Of a stretch of DNA of 64,000 nucleotides, positions 42,589 to 53,789 are shown piece after piece. Position 1 is the first letter of the stretch. Every line of letters begins with the position of its first letter. The notes under the pieces are model-generated. The model was not told the origin of the DNA. It saw only the letters and a program-made list of their open reading frames with translations, and searched no databases. The stretch is from Acidobacteriota bacterium (GTDB lineage Bacteria > Acidobacteriota > Terriglobia > Terriglobales > Acidobacteriaceae). Where the stretch lies: NCBI GenBank assembly GCA_021780315.1, contig JAJXYY010000026.1, positions 62,001-126,000 on the forward strand, read 5' to 3'. The translations under genes and the position numbers were made by a program.

Positions 42589-45500
42589 ATGAATGACCAG
42601 ATCACAATCCGCGGTGCCCGTACTCACAACCTCAAGGGCATCGACGTCGACATCCCCCACAACGCCCTCACCGTCGTCTCCGGCGTCTCCGGCTCCGGCA
42701 AATCCTCGCTCGCCTTCGACACCATCTACGCCGAAGGCCAGCGCCGCTACGTCGAATCCCTCTCCGCCTACGCCCGCCAGTTCCTCGAACGCATCGAGAA
42801 ACCCGACGTGGACCACATGGACGGCCTCGCCCCCGCCATCGCCATCAAGCAGAAGAACCAGACCCGCAACCCACGCTCCACCGTAGCCACCGCCACCGAA
42901 ATCTACGACTACCTCCGCCTCCTCTACGCCCGCTGCGGCACCGTCACCTGCCTCCACTGCGGCGGCATCGTCAAGCACGACACCGTAGACGAAATCGTCA
43001 CCACCCTCCTCAACCTCCCCGAATCCACCCGCACCTTCGCCCTCTTCCCCATCACCCGCGCCGAAGTAAAACTCGAGCCCATGCAGCAACCGGCCACCGA
43101 AGAGACCGCCCCACCCAAACCCGCAAAGAAATCCGCCTCAAAAAAAGCCGCTAAAAAAGCCACCGAAGCAGTTACATTCAACCTCACCGACTCCCTCCGC
43201 GACCGCCTCACCGAACTCCGCCGCCGCGGCTACAACCGCCTCTATCAGTCCGGCAACATCGTCGAGTTCTCCACCCCTGAGTCCCTCCTCGAACTCGACT
43301 TCAACGCCCCCATCTTCGTCCTCATCGACCGCCTCGCCATCAGCCCCGAAGTTCGAAGCAGAATCGTAGACGCCATCGAGACCGGCTACCGCGAGTCCGG
43401 CGAAGTCCAGTTCCACACCGTCCCCCGCGAGCCCGCCGAAGCCCCGCAACTCCTCCGCTTCTCCGCCGCTTTCGAGTGCACCACCTGCCACCGCGCCTAC
43501 CGCGAGCCCGAACCCCGCCTCTTCTCCTTCAATAATCCCTACGGCGCCTGCCCTCGCTGCCAGGGCTTCGGCAACACCATCGACTTCGACCCCAACCTCA
43601 TCATCCCCGACAAATCCAAGACCCTCGCCGAAGGCGCCATCGCCCCCTGGACCACCCCCAAGTACCGCCCCCACCACGGCGAAATGCTTCGCGCCGCCAA
43701 GACCGCTAACATCCCCACCAACGTCCCCTGGTACGATCTCACCCCCGACCAGCAGCGCTTCATCGAGTTCGGCAGCGGCTCCTTCCCCGGCATCCGCGGC
43801 TTCTTCTCCGCCCTCGACCGCAAAAAATATAAGCTCCACGTCCGCGTCTTCCTCTCCAAATACCGCGGCTACGCCCTCTGCCCCGACTGCCGCGGTCAGC
43901 GCCTCCGCGCCGAAGCCCGCGCCGTCCTCATCACGCCGCACAATGGGCCCGCCCAGAACATCTGCGAGACCTCCGCCCTCACCATCACCGCCGCCCAGGC
44001 CTTCTTCGACAATTTGCAACTCTCACCGTCACAATTGGAAGTCGCCGGTAAGATCCTCGAAGAAGTCCGCCAGCGCATCCACTTCCTCCATCAGGTCGGC
44101 CTCGACTACCTCACCCTCGACCGCCTCTCCTCCACTCTCTCCGGCGGCGAGGCCCAGCGCATTCAGCTCGCCACCTCCCTCGGCTCCCGTCTCGTCGGCG
44201 CCCTCTACGTCCTCGACGAGCCCTCCATCGGTCTCCACACCCGCGACACCGCCAAGCTCATCCGCATCATGAAGGACCTCCGCGACCTCGGCAACACCAT
44301 CCTCGTCGTCGAGCACGATCCCGACGTCATCCGCGCCGCCGACTACCTCCTCGACCTCGGCCCCGGAGCCGGCGAACTCGGCGGCCAGCTCCTCGCCGCC
44401 GGAACCGTAGCCGAAGTCACCGCCAACCCCAACTCCATCACCGGCAAATACCTCTCCGGCCGCCTCTCCATCCCCATCCCCAAATACCGCCGCGAGCCCG
44501 GCCGCGAGCACCTCAAACTCACCGGCGCCCGCATCCACAACCTCCGCGGCGTCGATCTCGACATCCCCCTCAACCTTCTCTGCTGCGTCACCGGCGTCTC
44601 CGGCTCCGGCAAATCCACCATCATCCACCAGGTCCTCTACCGCGCCCTCATGCAGGCCCTCGGCCAGACCGAAGGCAGCGACCCCGCCAGCCTCTTCCGC
44701 GAGCTCTCCGGCACCCAGCACCTCAACGACGTCATCCTCGTCGACCAGTCCCCCATCGGTCGCACCCCGCGCTCCAACCCCGTCACCTACATCAAGGCCT
44801 TTGACGAAATCCGCTCCCTCTTCGCCGCCCAGCCCGACGCCAAACGCAAAGGCTACGGCCCCGGACACTTCTCCTTCAACGTCCCCGGCGGCCGCTGCGA
44901 CGTCTGCGAGGGCGATGGCACCGTCACCGTGGAAATGCAGTTCCTCGCCGACATCGAACTCCCCTGCGAAGAATGCAACGGCGCACGTTACAAATCCTCC
45001 ATCCTCGATATCAAGTACAAAAACAAGAACATCCACGACGTCCTCAACATGACCGTCAAGGAAGCCCTCACCTACTTCGCCGGACACCCCAGAATCGTCG
45101 ACAAGCTCTACGTCCTCGACGAGGTCGGCCTCAGCTATGTCCGCCTCGGCCAGTCCGCCACCACCCTCTCCGGCGGCGAAGCCCAGCGCGTCAAACTCGC
45201 CTCCCACCTCGCCACCGCCCGCTCCATCATCGCTCGCACCGGCAACAACGAAGCCGCCAAGAAAGCATCCGCCAGCCGCACCCTCTACATCCTCGACGAG
45301 CCCACCACCGGCCTCCACTTCGACGACGTAGCCAAGCTCCTCAGCGCCTTCCGCAAACTCATCGACGGCGGCGGCTCCCTCCTCGTCATCGAGCACAACC
45401 TCGACGTCATCAAATCCGCCGACTGGGTAATCGACATGGGCCCCGAAGGCGGCAGCGGAGGAGGCCAAATCGTAGCCACCGGAACCCCCGAAGAGATCGC

Positions 45501-45594
45501 CGCCAACCCCGCTAGCCACACCGGCCACTGGCTAGCCCCCGTCCTACAACTCCCCACCACCAAACCTGAACCCGAACTCCAACCCACCACATAA
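42589..45594 (+). CDS. uvrA: Excinuclease ABC subunit A
   Basis: UvrA is the ABC-type ATPase that finds DNA damage and loads UvrB. The 1001-residue protein has two ATPase modules: Walker A SGVSGSGKSSLAFDT near residue 31 and GVSGSGKSTIIHQ near residue 668, signature motifs LSGGEAQR in both halves, and two zinc fingers (CLHCGG with later CTTC and CPRC, and CDVCEGDG with CEEC). It is about 55 residues longer than usual, in part because of a Lys/Ala-rich insertion (PKPAKKSASKKAAKKATEA) near residue 180. The ATG follows lspA by 36 bases; no lexA-like box is visible. Confidence 0.97.
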   Translation: MNDQITIRGARTHNLKGIDVDIPHNALTVVSGVSGSGKSSLAFDTIYAEGQRRYVESLSAYARQFLERIEKPDVDHMDGLAPAIAIKQKNQTRNPRSTVATATEIYDYLRLLYARCGTVTCLHCGGIVKHDTVDEIVTTLLNLPESTRTFALFPITRAEVKLEPMQQPATEETAPPKPAKKSASKKAAKKATEAVTFNLTDSLRDRLTELRRRGYNRLYQSGNIVEFSTPESLLELDFNAPIFVLIDRLAISPEVRSRIVDAIETGYRESGEVQFHTVPREPAEAPQLLRFSAAFECTTCHRAYREPEPRLFSFNNPYGACPRCQGFGNTIDFDPNLIIPDKSKTLAEGAIAPWTTPKYRPHHGEMLRAAKTANIPTNVPWYDLTPDQQRFIEFGSGSFPGIRGFFSALDRKKYKLHVRVFLSKYRGYALCPDCRGQRLRAEARAVLITPHNGPAQNICETSALTITAAQAFFDNLQLSPSQLEVAGKILEEVRQRIHFLHQVGLDYLTLDRLSSTLSGGEAQRIQLATSLGSRLVGALYVLDEPSIGLHTRDTAKLIRIMKDLRDLGNTILVVEHDPDVIRAADYLLDLGPGAGELGGQLLAAGTVAEVTANPNSITGKYLSGRLSIPIPKYRREPGREHLKLTGARIHNLRGVDLDIPLNLLCCVTGVSGSGKSTIIHQVLYRALMQALGQTEGSDPASLFRELSGTQHLNDVILVDQSPIGRTPRSNPVTYIKAFDEIRSLFAAQPDAKRKGYGPGHFSFNVPGGRCDVCEGDGTVTVEMQFLADIELPCEECNGARYKSSILDIKYKNKNIHDVLNMTVKEALTYFAGHPRIVDKLYVLDEVGLSYVRLGQSATTLSGGEAQRVKLASHLATARSIIARTGNNEAAKKASASRTLYILDEPTTGLHFDDVAKLLSAFRKLIDGGGSLLVIEHNLDVIKSADWVIDMGPEGGSGGGQIVATGTPEEIAANPASHTGHWLAPVLQLPTTKPEPELQPTT

Positions 45595-45784
45595 CCCACA
45601 AAGCGTTTTCTCGTCGATCACGAGGCGGCGTTCATCGATCAGCCTTATATCCAGATACTGATCGGCTAAGGCCTGTTAACTCATTCGACTCCCACTGCGA
45701 CAAGAAGAAAACCTCTTACGTGGCGTCCATATACTCGGGTTAGCCACGCAGTGAATGGTCATCTTGGAAGACGTCAGGATTGTG
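45595..45784. other. Intergenic region of changed composition
   Basis: No gene was found. GCCTTA and TAAGGC form a weak inverted pair around 45,645-45,673. Composition changes here from the C-rich third positions of uvrA to a more mixed sequence, and the change continues to about 47,870. Confidence 0.4.
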
Positions 45785-46747
45785 ATGAAGCCTTTGATCT
45801 TTGCTCTTTGTATTGTGTTTTCGTTCGGCTGTTTGGGCGCGCAGACCGTCTCCTGGCAGCCATCGCCGGGACATACACAGGTGCCGATATGGCCGGGTGC
45901 AGCGCCTGATTCGCAGCCTGTTCCGGGGCCGGAGTTCGCAGTGACGGCGGCGGGCAAGGATGCACTGGTTGCCGGCAGTCCGTGGGTTGCCGTGGAAAAC
46001 GTCTCTCAGCCCACGATGACGGTCTATTCGCCAAGGGGAAAAAATACAGGGGCTGCCGTGGTCGTCTTTCCTGGAGGAGGTTATACGATTCTGGCCATCG
46101 ATCTGGAAGGCACGGAGGTCTGTGACTGGCTGATATCGAAGGGGATCACCTGTGTGCTGTTAAAGTACCGCGTGCCGGGCGAAGGCCTGTATCCGAAATC
46201 GGCACCGTACCCGAGATCAGGAGCGTATCCGCAATCACCGATAGCGCTCGAAGATGCACAGCGGACGGTGGGGCTTGTGCGCTTTCATTCCGCAGAGTGG
46301 CATATCGACCCGCACAAGATCGGGGTACTCGGCTTTTCGGCAGGCGGCCATATGGTGGCAGCGATCAGCGTGCATTTTGCTCAAAGGTTATACTCGGCAG
46401 TCGATGCGGCTGACAAAGAAAGCTGCCGTCCTGATTTTGCAGTGGCTATCTACCCGGGGCATCTGTCGCGTGCAGTCAACAGTATTGCTTTGAATCCGGA
46501 TATCGAGAGTTATATTACCCAACGGACGCCGCCGACGTTCTTGCTACAGAATGAGGACGACAATGTGGACCGTGTCGAGGACTCGCTGAGTTACTATGTT
46601 GCCCTTAAGAAGGCTCGCGTTCCCGTGGAAATGCATCTGTATGCGCACGGCGGACATGCGTTTGGATTGCGTCGCACAAAGTTTCCGGTGACGGCGTGGC
46701 CTCAGTTGGTGGAAACGTGGCTGGGAACAATCGGAATCATCTACTAA
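45785..46747 (+). CDS. Exported alpha/beta hydrolase, acetylxylan-esterase-like
   Basis: A 320-residue secreted hydrolase. A signal peptide (residues 3-19, ending LGAQ) is followed by an alpha/beta fold: the oxyanion region VVFPGGGYTILA (HGGG-like), the nucleophile in GVLGFSAGGHM (GxSxGG), the Asp near NEDDNV, and the catalytic His in AHGGHAFGLR. This pattern fits the BD-FAE/acetylxylan esterase group active on polysaccharide side chains. ATG 45,785 has AGGA six bases upstream; a start 10 codons earlier is possible. Codon use is more mixed than in neighbours, suggesting later acquisition. Confidence 0.83.
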   Translation: MKPLIFALCIVFSFGCLGAQTVSWQPSPGHTQVPIWPGAAPDSQPVPGPEFAVTAAGKDALVAGSPWVAVENVSQPTMTVYSPRGKNTGAAVVVFPGGGYTILAIDLEGTEVCDWLISKGITCVLLKYRVPGEGLYPKSAPYPRSGAYPQSPIALEDAQRTVGLVRFHSAEWHIDPHKIGVLGFSAGGHMVAAISVHFAQRLYSAVDAADKESCRPDFAVAIYPGHLSRAVNSIALNPDIESYITQRTPPTFLLQNEDDNVDRVEDSLSYYVALKKARVPVEMHLYAHGGHAFGLRRTKFPVTAWPQLVETWLGTIGIIY

Positions 46748-46799
46748 ACGTTCTTCTCGTCGAAGCAGACCATCAGCCTTCAAACGATCACGGAGCTCA

Positions 46800-47849
46800 T
46801 CAGTTGCTATCAGCCGACTTTACGGGAGTGCTCCCCTTTTCTATCTTTGCGGCGAACGCTTCGATCTCCTTGATAACCTCCGCCCGATCAGAGTCCTGCA
46901 CGCCGTGAGCCGCATGTGGCAACAGAACGACTGTCGCGTCCGGTTGCGATCTGAAGAGCTTTGCACGCTGGTCGACGAATTCCATATCTGCTTTCTCTTG
47001 CCGAACACGTGCGTCGTCCGTCACATTTGCAGGAAGCTTGTGCGGATAGGCGAAGATTGCAAGCACAGGACACTTGAGCAGGTTATACCGTTGTTCGCCA
47101 TCGAGGATCGCTCTCTCCGCTCTTCCTTCCGGAGTATTTCGCTCCGCTGTACCCTTCGCCAGCTCTTCCGCCGACATGGGAGCCGCTTGGCTCAGGGAAT
47201 GGGAGAATGTTTGCAATTCCTTCTCAAACGAAGGAAGTTCCCGAAGAAAAGCATCGACTGCCTTTTTTTCGTCAGCCGGATTGATGTCGTCCAAAGCATG
47301 ACTAAGATAGCGACGCATGGAAATCATGTCGATCTGGAGATCGTTCATTCCCGGTTCTGAAAGCGCATATCGATATCCGGCGTCCAGATACACCAGACCA
47401 GCAACCCGTTCTGGTTTTCTACTACCAATGGAACTCAATTCCTCCCCAGCGAGAGAGTGCCCCACAAGTAGCGGCTTGTTCAGACCAAGATGCTGCAGTA
47501 CGGTCAGGACGTCATCCCCAAGGCGGTCTGCCGAATAATTCTCAGCAGTAGGATCTGGTGCGCTGGAGCTTCCATAACCCCGCCTGGTTAATGCATAGAC
47601 ATGGAATCTGGCCCGCAAGGCCATGGCAAACGAATCGAAACCACTCCCTTTCGCGCCTAACCCCGCTAAAAGGACCAGTGGCGGTCCCCAACCACCCCAA
47701 TCCAACACTTCCACCTTAATCCCCGGCTCTACATCTACCAGAGACACCTTTGGACCCGCTGTTTGCGCAGCGCACACATAAACGCCGCAAGAAACGGCCA
47801 GTGAAAAGATTGCGACGAGGGCTCTGGGAAAGGCAGAATATTTCACCAC
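46800..47849 (-). CDS. Exported alpha/beta hydrolase
   Basis: A 349-residue protein with a signal peptide (hydrophobic residues 8-27, cleavage near CAAQ) and a classical alpha/beta hydrolase fold. LVLLAGLGAKGSGFDSFA holds the oxyanion region, ALTRRGYGSS follows, the nucleophile Ser is in LLVGHSLAGEE, and the catalytic His is in LLPHAAHGVQDSD. A helical cap lies in between (about 180-260). The substrate is unknown. It is convergent with the previous hydrolase (52-base gap) and shares the altered codon use. Both may have come in together. Confidence 0.83.
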   Translation of the reverse strand: MVKYSAFPRALVAIFSLAVSCGVYVCAAQTAGPKVSLVDVEPGIKVEVLDWGGWGPPLVLLAGLGAKGSGFDSFAMALRARFHVYALTRRGYGSSSAPDPTAENYSADRLGDDVLTVLQHLGLNKPLLVGHSLAGEELSSIGSRKPERVAGLVYLDAGYRYALSEPGMNDLQIDMISMRRYLSHALDDINPADEKKAVDAFLRELPSFEKELQTFSHSLSQAAPMSAEELAKGTAERNTPEGRAERAILDGEQRYNLLKCPVLAIFAYPHKLPANVTDDARVRQEKADMEFVDQRAKLFRSQPDATVVLLPHAAHGVQDSDRAEVIKEIEAFAAKIEKGSTPVKSADSN

Positions 47850-47894
47850 ATCAGCTTACCTTAGCTGACACCACGCGGCTGCTATCGTACCCAT

Positions 47895-48044
47895 ATGCGA
47901 TTGCTCCTCCTCCTTCTTCTGCTGACGCCGCCGACCCTTGCCCAGAACAAATCGCGACCACCCGCAAATCCCGACCACGCGGGCCTCCGTAGCATCTCTT
48001 CTACCCGCCCCCGAGCCAGCATCTTTCCACGTCTCATGTTCTAG
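47895..48044 (+). CDS. Small putative secreted peptide or gene remnant
   Basis: A 49-codon open frame begins ATG CGA TTG and encodes MRLLLLLLLLTPPTLAQ, a near-ideal signal peptide, followed by about 32 Pro/Arg/Ser-rich residues and a TAG stop. No binding site is visible, and the mature part resembles no known protein. It may be a short exported peptide, the front end of a decayed gene, or chance. It ends nine bases before the next gene. Confidence 0.35.
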   Translation: MRLLLLLLLLTPPTLAQNKSRPPANPDHAGLRSISSTRPRASIFPRLMF

Positions 48045-48053
48045 AATCGCTGC

Positions 48054-49451
48054 ATGTTTCTTAAGCAGTACTATCTCGGCTGCCTCGCCCACGCCTCCTA
48101 CCTCATCGCCGACTCCGCCAGCGCCACCGCCATCGTCGTCGATCCCCAGCGTGACATACAGCAGTACCTCGCCGATGCCGAGCAGCTAGGCGTCCACATC
48201 CGTCACGTCTTCCTCACCCACTTCCATGCCGACTTCATCGCCGGCCACCTCGAACTGCGCGACCGCTGCGGCGCGGACATTCGACTCGGAGCCCAAGCCC
48301 ACGCCGACTACCCCTTCATCCCCATGAAAGACGGCGACACCCTCGATCTCCCCGGCCTCCGCCTCCACATCCTGGAGACCCCCGGCCACACCATCGAATC
48401 CATCTCCATCCTCGTCTACGATCTCCAAAAAGATCCCGACACCCCCTATGCCGTCCTCACCGGAGACACCTTGTTCATCGGCGACGTCGGTCGCCCCGAC
48501 CTGCGTGCCTCCCTCGGCTGGACCGCCCAGGCCCTCAGCAGTCACCTCTACGACTCACTCCACAACAAGCTCATGCTCCTCCCCGAGCACACCCTCGTCT
48601 ACCCCGCCCACGGAGCAGGCTCCCTCTGCGGCAAGCAACTCTCCTCCGACACCGTCTCCACCCTCGGCGAGCAGCTACGCCTCAACTACGCCCTGCAACC
48701 CATGACCCGCGAACAATTCACCGAGTTGGTCACCGCCGACCAGCCCGACGCACCGGCCTACTTCACCTTCGACGCCATCCTCAATACCCGCGAGCGCGCT
48801 ACCCTCGATCAGGTCCTGCTCAAGGTACTTCAACCCATCCCCCTCGACCAGGTGCTCGAACTGCGCAACACCGCAGCCCACATTCTCGATGTGCGCGACG
48901 CCGCCGAGTACGCCAAAGGCCACCTCACCGGCACCATCAACATCGCCCTCAACGGCCAGTACGCCACCTGGGCTGGCACCCTCCTCAACCCCGCCAACCC
49001 CATCGTCATCATCGCCGAACCCGGACGCGAAGAAGAAGCCGCGCTCCGCCTCGGACGCATCGGCTTTGACCACGTCAAGGGCTACCTCCAGAACGGAATG
49101 GGAGCCCTGGCAGATCGTCCCGACCTCATCCGCACCACCGAAAAAGTAAGCGCCGCAACCCTCGCCGAAGAACTCGCCTCTAACCATCCTCCCCTCGTCG
49201 TCGACATCCGCACCCCCGCCGAGTGGACCGCCAAACACCTCAACGGCAGCATCAACCTGCCCCTAGCCCACCTGCCCGAACTGATCGCCGAACTCCCCCG
49301 CACCCGCAGAATCGCCGTCCACTGCGCCGGCGGCTACCGATCCTCCATCGCCGTCAGCATCCTCAACCAGAACGGCATCACCAATCTCATCGAACTCGCC
49401 GGTGGCATTGCTGCCTGGGAAGCAGCCAGCCTACCCCTCATCTCCACTTGA
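48054..49451 (+). CDS. Metallo-beta-lactamase fold/double rhodanese fusion, persulfide dioxygenase-like
   Basis: A 465-residue fusion. The N-terminal domain has the metal motif THFHADFIAGH (residues 55-65), ETPGHTIES, and TGDTLFIGDVGRPDL, typical of ETHE1-like persulfide dioxygenases (glutathione persulfide to sulfite). Two rhodanese domains follow. The first (about 275-350) has IIAEPGREEEA where the active Cys should be, so it is probably inactive. The second (about 375-462) has the catalytic HCAGGYRSS loop. The protein probably handles sulfane sulfur. No start problem: ATG at 48,054, although no clear binding site precedes it. Confidence 0.88.
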   Translation: MFLKQYYLGCLAHASYLIADSASATAIVVDPQRDIQQYLADAEQLGVHIRHVFLTHFHADFIAGHLELRDRCGADIRLGAQAHADYPFIPMKDGDTLDLPGLRLHILETPGHTIESISILVYDLQKDPDTPYAVLTGDTLFIGDVGRPDLRASLGWTAQALSSHLYDSLHNKLMLLPEHTLVYPAHGAGSLCGKQLSSDTVSTLGEQLRLNYALQPMTREQFTELVTADQPDAPAYFTFDAILNTRERATLDQVLLKVLQPIPLDQVLELRNTAAHILDVRDAAEYAKGHLTGTINIALNGQYATWAGTLLNPANPIVIIAEPGREEEAALRLGRIGFDHVKGYLQNGMGALADRPDLIRTTEKVSAATLAEELASNHPPLVVDIRTPAEWTAKHLNGSINLPLAHLPELIAELPRTRRIAVHCAGGYRSSIAVSILNQNGITNLIELAGGIAAWEAASLPLIST

Positions 49452-51746
<2,295 letters not shown>

Positions 51747-51803
51747 TCCCATAGGCTCCAGTCGTCGCACTTATGCAATGCACAGACTCCACCCAACCAG
51801 AAG

Positions 51804-51829
51804 AAGCCCGGCCCACTCAGGCCGGGCTT
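51804..51829 (+). terminator. Terminator after katG
   Basis: AAGCCCGGCC (51804-51813) pairs perfectly with GGCCGGGCTT (51820-51829), with a six-base loop. It is located 58 bases after the katG stop. Confidence 0.7.
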
Positions 51830-52027
51830 CGCTATATCGCCTACCAGACCTCGCATCGACTTCGCCACCAACCTGCATCTACCTCTCTGGTTCGACTCCA
51901 CCGATACTTTTCCGATAATCTGGTGTTTCAACTACTAGGAAGCAGACGCGAACCGAAGCGTCCAGATCCAATAGCCCGCATCGAACCATCATGCGGCAGA
52001 CGGGCAGGGCCAGTTAGGAGTAACACT
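51830..52027 (+). other. Leader region of the glycine-rich protein gene
   Basis: No gene is supported; the open frame from 51,773 lacks coding character before 52,028. A small hairpin CCGCAT (51976-51981)/ATGCGG (51991-51996) lies in the leader about 30 bases before the binding site. Confidence 0.4.
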
Positions 52028-52495
52028 ATGCGCAGCCTCAAGTATCTCGCTCTCTTTACCATCGTTGGCTTCATCGTCCTGTCAACCCCAGCGGCACACG
52101 CGCAGATCTCATTCGGTATCAACATCGGCGGCGGAGACGGAGACTATGATGAGGCTCCCCCCGTCTGTCAGTACGGCTACTACGGCTATGCCCCCTACAC
52201 CTGTGCTCCCTATGGCTACTACGGGCCGCAGTGGTTCAACAGCGGAGCGTTCATCGGCGCTGGCCCCTGGTATGGTCGCGGCTGGGGTGGTGAAGACGGA
52301 GGTTGGGGAGGTGATCGCGGACGTTGGGGTGGGGAAGGTGACCGCGGACGCTGGGGTGGAGAACACGGAGGAGGAGGATGGGGTGGTGAACACCGCGGCG
52401 GTTGGGGTGGCGGTCGTGGCTACGTAGGCGGCGGCTTCCACGGCGGTGGCGGCGGCTTCCACGGTGGTGGTGAGCACGGCGGCGGACACCACTAA
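52028..52495 (+). CDS. Secreted glycine/tryptophan/histidine-rich protein
   Basis: A 155-residue protein with a signal peptide (residues 5-25, cleavage at AHA-Q), then a short conserved-looking part with a Tyr-rich CQYGYYGYAPYTCAPYGYYG (two Cys), and a C-terminal tail of Gly, Trp, Arg and His with a tandem GDRGRWGGE duplication and a His-rich end (GGGFHGGG, GGGHH). The pattern resembles small envelope proteins in Acidobacteria with YXG repeats. Function unknown; metal binding by the His-rich tail is conceivable. AGGAG lies seven bases before the ATG. Confidence 0.7.
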   Translation: MRSLKYLALFTIVGFIVLSTPAAHAQISFGINIGGGDGDYDEAPPVCQYGYYGYAPYTCAPYGYYGPQWFNSGAFIGAGPWYGRGWGGEDGGWGGDRGRWGGEGDRGRWGGEHGGGGWGGEHRGGWGGGRGYVGGGFHGGGGGFHGGGEHGGGHH

Positions 52496-52519
52496 GCCTG
52501 CACCAAAGAACAACATCAG

Positions 52520-52545
52520 GACGGCTGCCCTCACCGGCAGCCGTC
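52520..52545 (+). terminator. Terminator after the glycine-rich gene
   Basis: GACGGCTGCC (52520-52529) and GGCAGCCGTC (52536-52545) form a perfect ten-base stem with a six-base loop, 25 bases after the stop codon. Only a weak T content follows. Confidence 0.7.
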
Positions 52546-52652
52546 TCCGTTTGCCTCTCGATTGTCTAGTACCCCGCAGTCACCCCCATCAGCCCAATCC
52601 TTGTCACCCAACTCTGCCGTCTCTACTAACTTCCAGTCGCCGTCTAAGCACA

Positions 52653-52683
52653 AAACGGCCCCGGAGATAATCCGGGGCCGTTT
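52653..52683. terminator. Strong terminator, convergent position
   Basis: AAACGGCCCCGGA (52653-52665) pairs perfectly with TCCGGGGCCGTTT (52671-52683), with a five-base loop. Both strands end in T-rich sequence, so it can serve the minus-strand gene ending at 52,702 and read-through from the plus strand. Confidence 0.8.
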
Positions 52684-52701
52684 CCTTGTCTTCGCCTGCG
52701 T

Positions 52702-53589
52702 CTACTTGGCTGGTTTGGCGACTGCAACCTTCTTTGCTGCAACCGCAGTCGCCGCCTTCGGACTCCAGAAATCAGCATCCTCCTTGGTCCAACTCTCCGG
52801 CAACCGGCTCATGCTGGGCGTAAAGACAAACAGATTCGACTCAGTGCTGTTATAGCCCTCCCGCTCAAACGCCAGCATGTGTTTCTGGGCCTCTTCACCT
52901 AGACCGCGTTGATACTTCGCCACCAGCGCATGGTGCTTATCCAGATCGCCCAGCGACTTCACCGCAATCACCACCAGGTAGGAGTCGTCCTTCGCTTCGC
53001 CAAACGTCTGTTGATAAACCAGATAGTGGAAGTCCGGATCGGCCTTCATCCAACCTTCTTGCACGTGCTGGATCACATCCGCAAACTCGGCGCTGTGTCC
53101 CAGCTTCACATGAATATGGATCAGTTCCATAAAGCGCATCTTCCCCAGATTCACCGGATCGGGATTGCTCAACCGCGGGCGCAGCCGCCACACGGCAGTA
53201 TCCGCCCCGGCCAGCGTCCCGCTGTGGTCCTTGTCCAGCTTGGACAACTTCTCCCCCAGCATCGTCTCGTCGTAGTCGTGCACCTCCGACATCTCCTCCA
53301 AAGACGAGTAGCCCGACAGGAACACCGTCTGCTGCGCGCCCGTAATCGCCCCCATGCCAACGTAGTACTGGCTCCCCTTACCCGCAGCCAGTACCTCCGC
53401 ATACTGGGCCTCCAGCCTGGCATGCGCTGCTTCCTCTCCCGGCTTCGGTATCTCACGCACAGTCACCAGTATCGGTGCTGGGCCGCTCGGCACTGGCGCA
53501 TGCTCCTCGGCGCGTGCAACCAATGTAGTTACTCCAGCGGCAACAACCGCCATCCATACAACCCACTTCCCAAACCCGGTCTGAACCAT
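52702..53589 (-). CDS. Exported protein, possible dimeric alpha/beta-barrel fold
   Basis: A 295-residue protein with a signal peptide (residues 8-26, cleavage at ARA-E). Two similar halves can be seen: ILVTVREIPKPGEEAAHARL with YYVGMGAITGAQQTVFLSGY, and RFMELIHIHVKLGHSAEFAD with FHYLVYQQTFGEAKDDSYLV. This suggests a tandem ABM/NIPSNAP-like barrel. The C-terminus is Ala/Lys-rich. No catalytic motif is recognised. AGGAG lies 16 bases before the ATG. Function unknown. Confidence 0.68.
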   Translation of the reverse strand: MVQTGFGKWVVWMAVVAAGVTTLVARAEEHAPVPSGPAPILVTVREIPKPGEEAAHARLEAQYAEVLAAGKGSQYYVGMGAITGAQQTVFLSGYSSLEEMSEVHDYDETMLGEKLSKLDKDHSGTLAGADTAVWRLRPRLSNPDPVNLGKMRFMELIHIHVKLGHSAEFADVIQHVQEGWMKADPDFHYLVYQQTFGEAKDDSYLVVIAVKSLGDLDKHHALVAKYQRGLGEEAQKHMLAFEREGYNSTESNLFVFTPSMSRLPESWTKEDADFWSPKAATAVAAKKVAVAKPAK

Positions 53590-53748
53590 TTTCCTGACAT
53601 CTCCTATTCAAGGGGAAACAAAGATCACAAGTAGTCTAAAGGAACCCCACCAAAGGCGATACCGCATCGACCAGTCCACACAAACCCCGTGCTTGGACTC
53701 CGCCCCTTGACGCACCTGTTATCCTTTAATCACAAGATAAGAGTGTAG

Positions 53749-53774
53749 AGGCCCGGCCAATCCAGACCGGGCTT
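53749..53774 (+). repeat. Hairpin in the leader of the TPR gene
   Basis: GCCCGG (53751-53756) pairs with CCGGGC (53767-53772), and the flanks GTGT/ACAC extend it. It is similar in sequence to the katG terminator (GAAGCCCGG...CCGGGCTTC). It stands upstream of repeat copy B and downstream of the likely promoter region, so it may attenuate the TPR operon. Confidence 0.45.
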
Positions 53775-53789
53775 CCACACTTAACGTCA

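Noticed and set aside
44029-45528. Long minus-strand open frame opposite uvrA
   Set aside because: Same shadow effect; low-complexity product and no start signals.
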